Shown here piece by piece: positions 37,443 to 46,868 of a stretch of DNA of 64,000 nucleotides (position 1 is its first letter; each line of letters starts with the position of its first letter). Made by a program: the position numbers and the translations under genes. The stretch spans positions 78,517 to 142,516 of the forward strand of contig CAITDJ010000008.1 of the NCBI GenBank assembly GCA_903891085.1, given 5' to 3'. The notes beneath the pieces are model-generated. The model saw only the letters and a list, made by a program, of their open reading frames with translations, did not search any database and was not told where the DNA came from. The DNA is from an uncultured Bacteroidota bacterium (GTDB lineage: Bacteria > Bacteroidota > Bacteroidia > Bacteroidales > F082).

Positions 37443-39578
37443 ATGAAGATATTCCAAACAGATGAGATTAGAAATGTCGCCCTGATCGGAGCGGCAAAAT
37501 CGGGGAAGACAACCCTTTCGGAGGGCATGTTATTCGAGGGAAAAATGATAACGCGTAAAGGATCAGTCGACGACAAGAACACTGTTTCAGATTATCGCCA
37601 AATTGAAATTGACCGTCATATTTCGGTAAATTCAACCTTGATGTATACCATATTCAACGACAAAAAAATAAATATATTAGATGCGCCAGGGTTCAGCGAT
37701 TTCACTGGCGATATCGTATCAAGTGCAAGTGTAGCCGACACCGCTGTTTTTATGGTGAATGGCCAGGCAGGTGTGGAAGCAACTACCGAAAACGCCTGGA
37801 GACAGGCCGAAATCTGCGGAACACCCGTTGTGTTTTTTATCAATCATCTCGACCATCACAATGCAAATTTTGATGACTCAATCAGACAGTTGAAAGAATA
37901 TTTCGGCGATAAGGTAACAATCATTCAATACCCGGTAAATGCCGGCGAAGGATTCGACAGCGTTATCAACCTGATTGATATGAAGATGCTGAAATATAAA
38001 CAAGGTGGAGGAGCTCCCGAAGTTCTCGATATTCCTGCAAGTGAGTTGGATAAAGCAAAAAATCTTCACAAAATGCTTGTCGAAAACGCTGCTGAAGGCG
38101 ATGAATCGCTGATGGAAAAATATTTCGAAAATGATGATTTAAGCATCGACGATACCCGGTTGGGCATCCGCCTCAGCATGACACAGCGAGGCATGTTTCC
38201 GGTGTTTTGCGGCGCCGCCAAACATGGTATCGGTATTACCCGACTCATGGATTTCATTGTGAACTCATGCCCTTGTCCCATTCATTCGAGGGGACGCAAA
38301 ACAACATCCGGTAAGGAATTTAACTATAAGGCAACCGATCCGGCATCCATGTTTATTTTTAAAATTAGCAACGAGCAGCATTTGGGTGAAGTTTCCCATT
38401 TTAAAGTATACAGCGGCACCATTTCTGAAGGCCAAGACTTTATTAATCCAAGAACCGGAAACAAGGAACGTATTTCACAGTTATTCCTGGTGAACGGAAA
38501 AAATCGTGAAAAAGTTGAAAAGGTGATCGCCGGTGACATCGCCACCACCATCAAACTGAAAGAGGTCCGTACAAACGATTCACTCTTTGACGCTAAAGTT
38601 GCAGATGCACCATTTGAAGGAATTGTTTATCCAGAACCAGTATTCTCAACGGCCGTTAAAGCAGCCAGTTCAACTGATGACGAAAAATTAGGTAGTATCC
38701 TTCAGGAAATGCACCGCAACGATCCCACCATCATTGCAGGAATGTCACGCGAACTGCGTCAGCTGATTCTTCAATGCCAGGGAGAATATCATTTGAACAC
38801 TATAAAATGGTATTTCGATCATCAATATAAATTAGATATAGAATTTTTCTCCCCTAAAATTCCTTATCGCGAAACAATCACAAAATCGGCAAAAGCAGAC
38901 TATCGGCACAAAAAACAATCCGGTGGTTCGGGTCAGTTTGGTGAGGTGCATCTGATGGTTCAGCCGTATGTTGAAGGCTATAAAGACCCTACTGATTTCC
39001 CGATTCGCGGAAAAGAAGAACACAAACTTCCCTGGGGTGGTGTGTTGATTTTCAGCAACTGTATCGTTGGCGGATCGATTGATGCCAGATTCCTGCCCGC
39101 CATCCTGAAAGGGGTGATGGAACGCCTCGAAGAAGGCCCGCTCACAGGATCCTATGCGCGCGATATCATCGTATATGTGTATGATGGTAAAATGCACCCG
39201 GTTGATTCAAATGAATTATCCTTCAAATTGGCCGGTCGTCAGGCTTTCATTACTGCCTTTAAAAACGCCGGTCCGAAAATCATGGAACCCATTTATGACC
39301 TTTCGGTTCGCATGCCTGAAGATATGATGGGAGGTGTTATGACCGATTTACAAGGCCGTCGTGCTGTAATCATGGGAATGGATTCTGATGGTAAATATCA
39401 GATTATCAACGCTAAAGTTCCACTGGCCGAAATGGATAAATATTCTACCTCACTCAGCTCGATCACATCCGGCCGCGGTACTTTCAAAATGAAATATGCC
39501 GAGTATATGCAGGTACCAACTGATGTACAGGTGAAACTGCTTAAGGATTACGAAGAAAAACTCAAAGAAGAAGAATAG
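37443..39578 (+). CDS. EF-G paralogue (EF-G2-like) with altered GTPase motifs
   Basis: 711 residues with EF-G architecture: G domain, domain II, III (with FSPKIPYRETI start of IV), domain IV (GGSGQFGEVHLMVQPY) and V (RMPEDMMGGVMTDLQGRR). The G domain departs from canonical EF-G. The P-loop is GAAKSGKT at 16-23 (not AHIDAGKT), G3 is DAPGF at 80-84 with Phe84 replacing the catalytic His of DTPGH, G4 reads NHLD at 134-137 instead of NKxD, and the switch I RGITI is missing (IDRHISVNS). It should bind ribosomes but hydrolyse GTP poorly. This fits the Bacteroides EF-G2 paralogue, reported to support translocation without GTP hydrolysis during starvation. A strong terminator follows. Confidence 0.88.
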   Translation: MKIFQTDEIRNVALIGAAKSGKTTLSEGMLFEGKMITRKGSVDDKNTVSDYRQIEIDRHISVNSTLMYTIFNDKKINILDAPGFSDFTGDIVSSASVADTAVFMVNGQAGVEATTENAWRQAEICGTPVVFFINHLDHHNANFDDSIRQLKEYFGDKVTIIQYPVNAGEGFDSVINLIDMKMLKYKQGGGAPEVLDIPASELDKAKNLHKMLVENAAEGDESLMEKYFENDDLSIDDTRLGIRLSMTQRGMFPVFCGAAKHGIGITRLMDFIVNSCPCPIHSRGRKTTSGKEFNYKATDPASMFIFKISNEQHLGEVSHFKVYSGTISEGQDFINPRTGNKERISQLFLVNGKNREKVEKVIAGDIATTIKLKEVRTNDSLFDAKVADAPFEGIVYPEPVFSTAVKAASSTDDEKLGSILQEMHRNDPTIIAGMSRELRQLILQCQGEYHLNTIKWYFDHQYKLDIEFFSPKIPYRETITKSAKADYRHKKQSGGSGQFGEVHLMVQPYVEGYKDPTDFPIRGKEEHKLPWGGVLIFSNCIVGGSIDARFLPAILKGVMERLEEGPLTGSYARDIIVYVYDGKMHPVDSNELSFKLAGRQAFITAFKNAGPKIMEPIYDLSVRMPEDMMGGVMTDLQGRRAVIMGMDSDGKYQIINAKVPLAEMDKYSTSLSSITSGRGTFKMKYAEYMQVPTDVQVKLLKDYEEKLKEEE

Positions 39579-39600
39579 TCTGCTTTTTTGTATTCTCACA

Positions 39601-39631
39601 AACGGCCTTGAATCTCAGGGCCGTTTTTTTT
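39601..39631 (+). terminator. Rho-independent terminator after the EF-G2-like gene
   Basis: AACGGCC (39601-39607) pairs with GGCCGTT (39619-39625) over an 11-nt loop and runs into eight Ts, 22 bp after the stop codon. Confidence 0.9.
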
Positions 39632-39909
39632 GTTTTTAACTTTCAGAAATTAACAAGATCGGATCAATGAAAGTTTGATCGTAGGAGATTTTGCTTTTGA
39701 ACATTGGTAAATTTCTCAGTCCTGATCACTTTTCAGGGTTCAATGCTGATGTCCGTTTTTAACAGATAACAATTCTGCAGGCTACTTTTGAACTCCAGGA
39801 ACGGAAATGTATCCGAAATGATAGTTTCGTCCTAACAACACAAAATGATATCATAAAAAAAGCTGTACAAAAATTTGCACAGCTTTTTATTGTTTAGTTC
39901 GTTTTTCTG
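39632..39909. other. Convergent intergenic region between the EF-G2-like gene and ppiD
   Basis: Apart from the two terminators that bound it (39601-39631 plus, 39857-39888 minus) I see no coding frame, RNA fold or repeat in this AT-rich stretch. Confidence 0.5.
39857..39888 (-). terminator. Rho-independent terminator of ppiD
   Basis: Read on the minus strand, AAAAAGCTGT pairs with ACAGCTTTTT over a 12-nt loop and ends in a T run, 22 bp beyond the ppiD stop codon. Confidence 0.85.
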
Positions 39910-42015
39910 TTAATAAAACAAGATGCGATTATCAACAACTTCAGTGGCTTTTTCAATTGCTTTTACTACAGCATTGTTTGTTACCGCCTGCGAAATTGCG
40001 GTAGCTTTTTCTCCGGCTATCTGGTCATACGTGTCACGGTCAGCGGCTAAGACAATATCTTTCAACTGAATGTGATAGGCTGCACCTGTCCCTGCAATCG
40101 GGCCAGCTTCCTGCCCATTACTCAAAGCAAATATTTCACCAATTACCTTACTCTCTTGTCCGAAACCCTGCAATACACGACTGTCAAATGAAACATTGAT
40201 ATCCTGGGCAGTGGTTTTAAATTGTGAGGCCATTGCATTCATGTCTGTTGCGTATGCTTTCATTTGGTCAACCAACATTTCACCCTTTTTTACATTCATT
40301 ACCTGGGTGCGAATCACATCTTTCACATCTTGCCATGGTGCAATGCCTTTGTCTGAACTTTTTGTCAGAACAGCAAGTACATACATATTATCCAAATCAA
40401 AGATTGTTGATACATCACCTACTTCTGTCTCTTTTGAAAAAGCCCAGCGAATGATCTGACGTGGATTTTCGATACCGGCAATTTTATTGGTGGAGGATTT
40501 TAAATTTGGAGCAACCTTTTTTGTTACACCTTCCTTTTCGATTGATTTATCAAACTCTGCACGACTTGAGCTACTTGTTGCAAACCTGCTGGCCTGGGCA
40601 AAAATATCCTGTGCCGTTTGTGTACTTGGTGTTACAAGACGGGTTATCGTTGCCAAACGAACTTTTTTTACAGGCTCTTTTTTACCGGTAACTTCTATCA
40701 CATGGTAACCAAAAGATGTTTCAACAACACCAATGGTTCCAACAGCATTTGACAGAACGAACTGATTAAACTGAGGAACCATTTGTCCATCTTTGAACCA
40801 ACCAAGATCACCCTTATTTTGTTTTGCACTTGGATCGTCAGAAAAAGCCTGTGCTAATTCAGTGAATTTTGATGCACTGCGTTTCACCTGACCTAATAAA
40901 CTGTCAGCCAAACGCTGAGCAGCTTCTTTTGTTCTTGTTTGCTGGCTTCGGGCAGTTCCTTTGTATGAAATCAAAATATGGGTTGCTTTCAGTGAATCGG
41001 GACGCATGGCCACATCGGCCAAACGAACAAGTTTGTAGGAACCATTATCGAAATAAGGGCCATAGACAAATCCCTTTTCATTGTTGAACATAAGGCTCTC
41101 AATAGCCACGGGAACATCTTTCTGTCCTAACCAGGTACTGTCATAACGATTGTCAGAATTAGCATTAACGAAAGCGGCGACATTTGGGGTAACAGTGAAT
41201 TCGTTCACCATATCCTTTACATAATCTTCTGCTTCTTTGCTATCTGCAGCTGAAGGTTTAATTTCAAAAACAACATAATCGATATCACGCAAGGCTTCGC
41301 GATCGTATGATTTCTTGTTTTTTTCGTAGTATTCTTTGTAATCATCATCAGTAAGTTTTACCAATGAATCAGCAATGGTACTATACTTCACGCCAACAAG
41401 CTTAACGTTTGCTTTATCATTTTTATCATGATAAGCCATTTTTGCCAATGCCTGAGGCAAATGATAGCTTTTAGAAACCAAAGATTGATATTTGGTTCTG
41501 AGCCTGTCATCTTTCACATATCGCTCAAAAGTAAGCCATTGATCGCGTTGTGCCTGAGGCAACTGATCTAATTGCTGGAGATAATTAAGAACTAAATTGC
41601 GGTCATAAACACCGGTTTCGGGGTTGGTGAAGTTCTGAATCACTGCCTGGTGAGGATTTGCTCCCTGAATTTGATCAAAAAGTTCTTCACTTGTAACAAT
41701 TAAGCCAAGTTCTTCATATTCTTTTCCCATTAAATATTTCTCCAGAATCTGATTCCAGGTATTGTCACGAACTCGAAAAAGGTCATCCTGTGTAAGTGCA
41801 TCCGACTGCTTCTGTCGTTTTGTTCCTTCAACATTTTCATCAAATAATTTGTTGAAGTCCTGAATACTCACTTCTTCGCCATCGACAACACCAATATGAA
41901 CTGGATTTTGCCTGTTACGCTTGGTAAAGTCTCCCAGGATGAAGGCAGCTAGCGCCACACCGATTATTATTACCAACAATCCGGATTGTTTTCTGATTTT
42001 TCCAATAACGGCCAT
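39910..42015 (-). CDS. PpiD/SurA-type periplasmic peptidyl-prolyl isomerase
   Basis: 701 residues. A short cytoplasmic start (MAVIGKIRKQSG) leads into one membrane anchor (about 12-29, LLVIIIGVALAAFILGDF), then the SurA-N-like chaperone helices, and a parvulin domain in the middle (KATHILISYKG...FSDDPSAKQNKGDLGWFKDGQMVPQF...FGYHVIEVTGKK). This is the layout of PpiD, an inner-membrane-anchored foldase that helps newly exported outer-membrane proteins. Length is slightly above E. coli PpiD (623). It lies downstream of the CorC/HlyC, LptC, OMP and CoaX genes on the same strand but has its own promoter box. Confidence 0.92.
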   Translation of the reverse strand: MAVIGKIRKQSGLLVIIIGVALAAFILGDFTKRNRQNPVHIGVVDGEEVSIQDFNKLFDENVEGTKRQKQSDALTQDDLFRVRDNTWNQILEKYLMGKEYEELGLIVTSEELFDQIQGANPHQAVIQNFTNPETGVYDRNLVLNYLQQLDQLPQAQRDQWLTFERYVKDDRLRTKYQSLVSKSYHLPQALAKMAYHDKNDKANVKLVGVKYSTIADSLVKLTDDDYKEYYEKNKKSYDREALRDIDYVVFEIKPSAADSKEAEDYVKDMVNEFTVTPNVAAFVNANSDNRYDSTWLGQKDVPVAIESLMFNNEKGFVYGPYFDNGSYKLVRLADVAMRPDSLKATHILISYKGTARSQQTRTKEAAQRLADSLLGQVKRSASKFTELAQAFSDDPSAKQNKGDLGWFKDGQMVPQFNQFVLSNAVGTIGVVETSFGYHVIEVTGKKEPVKKVRLATITRLVTPSTQTAQDIFAQASRFATSSSSRAEFDKSIEKEGVTKKVAPNLKSSTNKIAGIENPRQIIRWAFSKETEVGDVSTIFDLDNMYVLAVLTKSSDKGIAPWQDVKDVIRTQVMNVKKGEMLVDQMKAYATDMNAMASQFKTTAQDINVSFDSRVLQGFGQESKVIGEIFALSNGQEAGPIAGTGAAYHIQLKDIVLAADRDTYDQIAGEKATAISQAVTNNAVVKAIEKATEVVDNRILFY

Positions 42016-42043
42016 AATTTATCTTTCTTTTTAAAATAGGGTG

Positions 42044-42051
42044 CAAATGTA
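42044..42051 (-). promoter_or_regulatory. Bacteroidota -7 box (TACATTTG) for ppiD
   Basis: Minus-strand TACATTTGC matches TAnnTTTG exactly, 28 nt before the ATG at 42015. Confidence 0.6.
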
Positions 42052-42213
42052 CAAAGGATATTTTAAGTATTAAAATAATTTAAGCATTAAAACAGATGTG
42101 ACAACTCATGAATTAATTGTTAGAATATCAATAATTTACGAGTTGATAACTTCTGAATAAAATGACTGATGGTTTATTTTACACGAATGAATGGGGTTTT
42201 TGTTACTAAAAGA

Positions 42214-43482
42214 TCATGTATCGAGTAGTTTGATTCTTACTTCCTCAATTCTATTCTCCTTTGCTTTAGTAACTCTAATTTTATATTTATCATAAAGAAT
42301 TTCCTCTCCCAGATCGGGAATACTTTCATGAATATGCAGGATGAAGCCCGCCAGTGTCTCATAATCATCCGATTCAGGGAAATCAAATTTGTAGGTTTCG
42401 TTCAGATAATCGAGTTCCAACCGCGTTGAAAAGCGAAACTCAGTCTCTGAAATCTGTTCTTCAATGGTCTCCTCCTCGTCAAATTCATCGTCAATTTCAC
42501 CAAATATTTCCTCAATGATATCTTCGATGGTGACAATCCCCGAAGTGCCCCCGAATTCGTCCACCACAACAGCGATACCCTGCCTTGACTGGATTAACCT
42601 GCTCAGTAAGGTGTTGGCAGGAAAGGTTTCGGGGTAGACTTCTATTGTTCTTAAAACATCGCTGATTGTTTTCGGCTTGCGAAACATATCATACGAGTGA
42701 ACGTATCCAATAATATTATCAATATTCTGTTGATAAACCAGAATTTTCGAATGCATCGTCTCATCAAAACGTTTTAATAATTCACCAACTTCTGTATCTA
42801 TAGTGATTGCCTCAAGTTCGGTGCGGGGAACCATGCATTCACGTAATTTCACAAAGCGAAAATCGATGGCATTCTGAAACAACTGAATATCATGATGAAT
42901 TTGCTCCTTTGTTTCTTCCTGAGGTGAATACTCTTTCACGTATTCATTTAAATCGAGCGAGCTGAATTCATATTCGTCATGGCTCAATTCGATCCGGAAT
43001 AAATACTTCAAAATAAATTCAATGATACCAATATAAATAAATACGAGCGGAAACAAGAGGTAATAAATGATCCAGATTGGAACGGCCAGTGTACTCAAAA
43101 TTCCATTCGGATTAAACCTGAATAGTATTTTCGGGATAAACTCACCAGCAATTAATATAAGTATTGTGGATAGTATGGTTTGGGTGAACAGCACCGAAAA
43201 CTCAGAATTTAATCCATGAGGTAACCAGCCTGAAATCCAGGGTTCGAGTATTGTTGCCATCGCAATACCATATACAACAAGTGCTATGTTATTTCCGAGG
43301 AGCAGGGCACCGATAAACTTTCCCGGTTTCTTGTAAAATTTATTTAAAAGATGCGCTGAAAATCTGTTTCTTTTGAGTTCCAGTTCTATACGCAATCGAT
43401 TCGATGTGGCAAAAGCGATCTCTACTCCGGAGAAAAATCCGGAAAAAACAAGGGTAATTGGTATTAATATCCAGTTATTCAA
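42214..43482 (-). CDS. HlyC/CorC (CNNM) family membrane protein with CBS pair
   Basis: 422 residues. The N-terminal CNNM domain has about four helices (IPITLVFSGFFSGVEIAFATSNRLR at the start, LLLGNNIALVVYGIAMA). Two CBS domains follow, about 195-320 (MVPRTELEAI; VVDEFGGTSGIVTIEDIIEEIFG), and a C-terminal CorC_HlyC domain (ETLAGFILHIHESIPDLGEEI). Family members are implicated in Mg2+/Co2+ efflux; a relative, GldE, belongs to Bacteroidota gliding machinery. The older name hemolysin is misleading. It sits between ppiD and lptC. Confidence 0.9.
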   Translation of the reverse strand: MNNWILIPITLVFSGFFSGVEIAFATSNRLRIELELKRNRFSAHLLNKFYKKPGKFIGALLLGNNIALVVYGIAMATILEPWISGWLPHGLNSEFSVLFTQTILSTILILIAGEFIPKILFRFNPNGILSTLAVPIWIIYYLLFPLVFIYIGIIEFILKYLFRIELSHDEYEFSSLDLNEYVKEYSPQEETKEQIHHDIQLFQNAIDFRFVKLRECMVPRTELEAITIDTEVGELLKRFDETMHSKILVYQQNIDNIIGYVHSYDMFRKPKTISDVLRTIEVYPETFPANTLLSRLIQSRQGIAVVVDEFGGTSGIVTIEDIIEEIFGEIDDEFDEEETIEEQISETEFRFSTRLELDYLNETYKFDFPESDDYETLAGFILHIHESIPDLGEEILYDKYKIRVTKAKENRIEEVRIKLLDT

Positions 43483-43528
43483 TGATTTATGCTAAATATT
43501 TATTGTAATATTTTTTTGTAAATATAAT

Positions 43529-43536
43529 CAAATGTA
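43529..43536 (-). promoter_or_regulatory. Bacteroidota -7 box (TACATTTG) for the CorC/HlyC gene
   Basis: An exact minus-strand TAnnTTTG match in the 94-bp gap after lptC, 46 nt before the ATG at 43482. Confidence 0.5.
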
Positions 43537-43576
43537 ATTATTGTAGGTCAATTCGGAACCAGGGTTGCCTTTGCCA

Positions 43577-44146
43577 CTAGTTGTCCTCTTCGTCAAATTC
43601 GATTGTAGCACGCACATTATGTATCGTTCTTTTATCGAATCCTTCGTTGGCGGTAAGACTGTCGCCAAAAATCACTTTATCGGGGGAAGTAATCTTTACA
43701 AACGCATGTGTAAAGATTATTTTTCTTTTTTGGTCCCAAAACAATGATTCCGTATTCAATTTTTCAAGCGTAGAAAAGTTCTCTACTTCAACATCATTAC
43801 GTGCAATCATTAGCTTTGTTTTTTCATAACTGATACCGTAATTGGCTCTAATTCTTGAACTTGGCTTGTTCAAGGTATCATAAAAAAAAGCCTCAAATCC
43901 TTCAGGAAACTCTGTATATACATCCTTTCCCTCGAACCTTTTCATTATGGGTGCTGTTAATCTGATTTTCACATTTCCCGAATCAGACCGTATGAAAACA
44001 ATGTTTTTCGCGCTGACGCTTTCAAGCGTGTCTGCCTGCGTTACCTCCTTAACAACCGTGATTGAGTTCTCGCATGAAAAAAGCATCACAAACAGAAAAC
44101 CTGTTGAGATGATTGTAATTATTCTATGAAATTCTTTTGTTCCCAA
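43577..44146 (-). CDS. lptC: LPS export protein LptC
   Basis: 189 residues with an N-terminal anchor or signal (IITIISTGFLFVMLFSCENS; a lipobox-like FSC at about 27-29 suggests lipidation). The periplasmic part is the OstA/LptC beta-jellyroll: KNIVFIRSDSGNVKIRLTAP, YTEFPEGFEAFFYDT, IRANYGISYEKTKLMIARNDVEV, then ESLFWDQKRKIIFTHAFVKI. LptC links the LptBFG extractor to the LptA bridge carrying LPS across the periplasm. It is 8 bp downstream of the TPR gene, in the run coaX-OMP-TPR-lptC. The lptD- and lptA-like genes are at 55.7-62.4 kb. Confidence 0.9.
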   Translation of the reverse strand: MGTKEFHRIITIISTGFLFVMLFSCENSITVVKEVTQADTLESVSAKNIVFIRSDSGNVKIRLTAPIMKRFEGKDVYTEFPEGFEAFFYDTLNKPSSRIRANYGISYEKTKLMIARNDVEVENFSTLEKLNTESLFWDQKRKIIFTHAFVKITSPDKVIFGDSLTANEGFDKRTIHNVRATIEFDEEDN

Positions 44147-44154
44147 GTTGAAAA

Positions 44155-45555
44155 TTATTTAGCTGCTCTGATAATCGTTTGTTCGGTAAACCAGCACTCA
44201 ACAGTATATGATCCGCCAACTTTGTAATTGTTGAATAATATAGTTTCTTTTGTTGGAAAACTGGCTGAATAGGATGCAATTAGTTCATTAACCACATTGG
44301 CAACTGAAGGATCCACTTTGCCTGCTTTGACAAATTTATCTACCGCCGCCCAATAAGTTGCCTTACTACTAAAGTCGTCAGTGCCACAGTCAGTTGCACT
44401 TGCAGCATACAGATTTCCAATTGTAATAAATGGTTCACCATCATTCGGGTTAAGCGCTATCGCCTTCAGGGCCATCTGCTTTGAACTAGGATAGTTTTTG
44501 AGTGTGCGATAAATCTCCGACATTTTTTTATATGATGTCTGGGATATGTTCAAAACAGTGGAATTGGAAGCCATTTCAAAAAAAGGCAGGGATTCACTAA
44601 GCCTTTCATCTTTAAGCATCAATTGACCAATATTATACGCTGATTCAGGACTTGGCTCCAGTGTATGCAGGTTCATGCATGTTGCAACGTACAATGAATC
44701 AGACTGGCAATTACAGCGACTGAGTATTGCTGTTATTTTTCTGAGCAATGCTATATCATCCGGTGTTTTTAGCAATCGGTTCTTATACATACGCGTCAAA
44801 ACCCCGCAGGAAGCAAAGGGTTCAAATGTTGCATCGATATTCTCTTTGAAATTTTTATAAATTTCAACCGATTGTGTGTTTCCGTTTTTAAGGGATTGGG
44901 TATTGATATTATGGTCGAGTAGTTGCATCACCTTTTCATAAACATCAACAATAAAAGTACTGTCAACCTTACCATTACGGGCCATTTTAATGACGGATCG
45001 CAAGTAATAAACCATCACGGTTCCATCCGTATTACCACCTTCCAACTCAACCGATTTGTGAAGAAATTCAAAAGCCTCTTCATAACGGTCTTCGTTATAT
45101 GTCAACAGGTCAATTCCTTTTCTCCCCAAAATTGCACCTTCCTGCGGTTTTTCGAAATGATTTGGGAAATATTTTATTTGCTGGTCATATACATACATCA
45201 GTGTATCGAGATACTGTTCTCTTACAACAGGATTCGCTTCATTTTCAATACTGTACTGTATTAGTTTTACACCGTCAATATATGTATTTTCATTTGCAGC
45301 CGGACAGTTGTTAAACACCCATTTCCATGGCTCAACTATTTGGTTGATGGATGTAGTTGAGTAATCAGTGTCTTTCCATTGTTTAAAAAGCGCACGGTAC
45401 AAAGAGATATTTGTCAAACAGGCAACACTGTCATTACCATATTCCGATTGTGTAGGAAGGGGTTTTCCATCAGGCAATCCGTCATTTGCGAAAGTTGATG
45501 CTTCAACGGCAGTTGTGATGAGCATAGCTGCGATGAGAAAAAATCTAACTTTCAT
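44155..45555 (-). CDS. Secreted TPR-repeat protein of unknown function
   Basis: 466 residues from ATG 45555 (MKVRFFLIAAMLITTAVEAS), which gives an immediate signal peptide; the upstream TTG (45582) start would overlap the OMP gene stop and delay it. The mature protein is helical with tetratricopeptide-like repeats, e.g. YEEAFEFLHKSVELEGGN, SAYNIGQLMLKDERLSESLPFFEMA and YPSSKQMALKAIALNPNDGEP. TPR domains mediate protein contacts, here in the periplasm. Its place between an outer-membrane protein gene and lptC suggests an envelope-assembly role, by inference only. Confidence 0.8.
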   Translation of the reverse strand: MKVRFFLIAAMLITTAVEASTFANDGLPDGKPLPTQSEYGNDSVACLTNISLYRALFKQWKDTDYSTTSINQIVEPWKWVFNNCPAANENTYIDGVKLIQYSIENEANPVVREQYLDTLMYVYDQQIKYFPNHFEKPQEGAILGRKGIDLLTYNEDRYEEAFEFLHKSVELEGGNTDGTVMVYYLRSVIKMARNGKVDSTFIVDVYEKVMQLLDHNINTQSLKNGNTQSVEIYKNFKENIDATFEPFASCGVLTRMYKNRLLKTPDDIALLRKITAILSRCNCQSDSLYVATCMNLHTLEPSPESAYNIGQLMLKDERLSESLPFFEMASNSTVLNISQTSYKKMSEIYRTLKNYPSSKQMALKAIALNPNDGEPFITIGNLYAASATDCGTDDFSSKATYWAAVDKFVKAGKVDPSVANVVNELIASYSASFPTKETILFNNYKVGGSYTVECWFTEQTIIRAAK

Positions 45556-45578
45556 TTTCAATTTATTGCTTTCCTGGA

Positions 45579-46868
45579 TCAATCATATTTTCGTTTCACA
45601 AACCAACGTTCATAAAGGGAAACCCCCATTGTGAAATTGATGAAATTTTCCTGAATCAGGTTATAAGCAGTCGTGCCTTTTTTTCCAACCTCAACACTTA
45701 AATCAATCGTAGTTAACGTGCGTGGTAATGGCAATCCCATTCCAAAACTCACCCCAAATTCATTGATGGGTTGTCCGTTTATCTGTAAATAGGTTTGATT
45801 ATAGCGAAATCCAGCCCGATAAGTTACTCGTTTCCAATAACCTGAAATGGAAGTGAAATTGGGTGTATACTGCCCTCCCACTGCAACATTCCACGCATCA
45901 ATCAGTGAATCATTTACACCAAAAGCAGTAAAGTTCTTCCAGTTTTGCCAATTTGCATCTATCCCAACCAACCAACTGTCTTTCTTTTCGAAAACTGCGC
46001 CGATACCAGCACTTGGGGGCAGAACGATTTTTCCTTTTACACTGGGCGAATAAATGATTGTATCCAGCACGTATTCAATATTTCCATCGACACCTCCGAA
46101 CATCGATTTAAGCAAATAATCTTGTTTTACATCAAGCTTGATCTTCTGACTAAAAACCGCACCCAAACTCAACTGGTAATTGTTGCCAAGGTCTTTTTTG
46201 TAAAGCAACCCATAATCAAAAATAAAATCGTTGGCCTGTGTGCGCACTGCGGCCATGGTGTTGGCATATAAACTTGAGTCAGGAAAATAAATCAGTGCGC
46301 TTGACGAGTAACGTCCGAAAACATAGGTGATGTTTGCTCCGATGCTAAAGTTCTTATTTAAAGCAAATGAATTCCCAATAAAAACCTGATTTAAACCGCC
46401 TTCTCCGGCAAAGGCTTTATTATAGCTGCCGATTTCATTATTTTCATAAGGGATTACTACATTATACCCAACCTCGCTGTAAGGAAGCAAGCCAATAGCA
46501 CTATGCCATCTTTTGGTAACCGGAAAACCTAGTGAGAAATAATTCAAGGTTGCATTTGTTCCTATTTCTGTTTGGGTTGATGTTTTAAAAACAACCCTGC
46601 TGGCATTAAGACCTGCATCGAAAAGGAATGACAAGGAATCGAATCCGGAATATGAGGCGGGATTTGAGGGGTTTACAAATCGGTTTGAACTGATGGCATT
46701 AGCAATACCTCCCATGGCCTTCAACCGTGAATTAACGCTCTTACTTTCGAGCTGGCCTATACCAAATCTGGAATAAGGCGAACTAATTCCCGTTTGTGCT
46801 GATGCGAACTGAACCACAAAAAGCAACAAGATGACACTTAAAATTCTTTTCAAGTTATTGTATATCAT
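45579..46868 (-). CDS. Outer-membrane beta-barrel protein (FadL/PorV-like), function unknown
   Basis: 429 residues. A signal peptide ends FASAQTG; the mature start SSPYSRFGIGQLESKSVNSRLKAMGGIANAIS is a recurrent Bacteroidota outer-membrane protein motif, followed by NPASYSGFDSLSF and alternating-hydrophobic strands with a penultimate aromatic region. FadL/PorV-type barrels carry hydrophobic ligands or T9SS substrates, but neither role can be assigned. It overlaps the end of coaX by 14 bp and precedes the TPR gene by 23 bp, so the three are one operon. Confidence 0.82.
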   Translation of the reverse strand: MIYNNLKRILSVILLLFVVQFASAQTGISSPYSRFGIGQLESKSVNSRLKAMGGIANAISSNRFVNPSNPASYSGFDSLSFLFDAGLNASRVVFKTSTQTEIGTNATLNYFSLGFPVTKRWHSAIGLLPYSEVGYNVVIPYENNEIGSYNKAFAGEGGLNQVFIGNSFALNKNFSIGANITYVFGRYSSSALIYFPDSSLYANTMAAVRTQANDFIFDYGLLYKKDLGNNYQLSLGAVFSQKIKLDVKQDYLLKSMFGGVDGNIEYVLDTIIYSPSVKGKIVLPPSAGIGAVFEKKDSWLVGIDANWQNWKNFTAFGVNDSLIDAWNVAVGGQYTPNFTSISGYWKRVTYRAGFRYNQTYLQINGQPINEFGVSFGMGLPLPRTLTTIDLSVEVGKKGTTAYNLIQENFINFTMGVSLYERWFVKRKYD

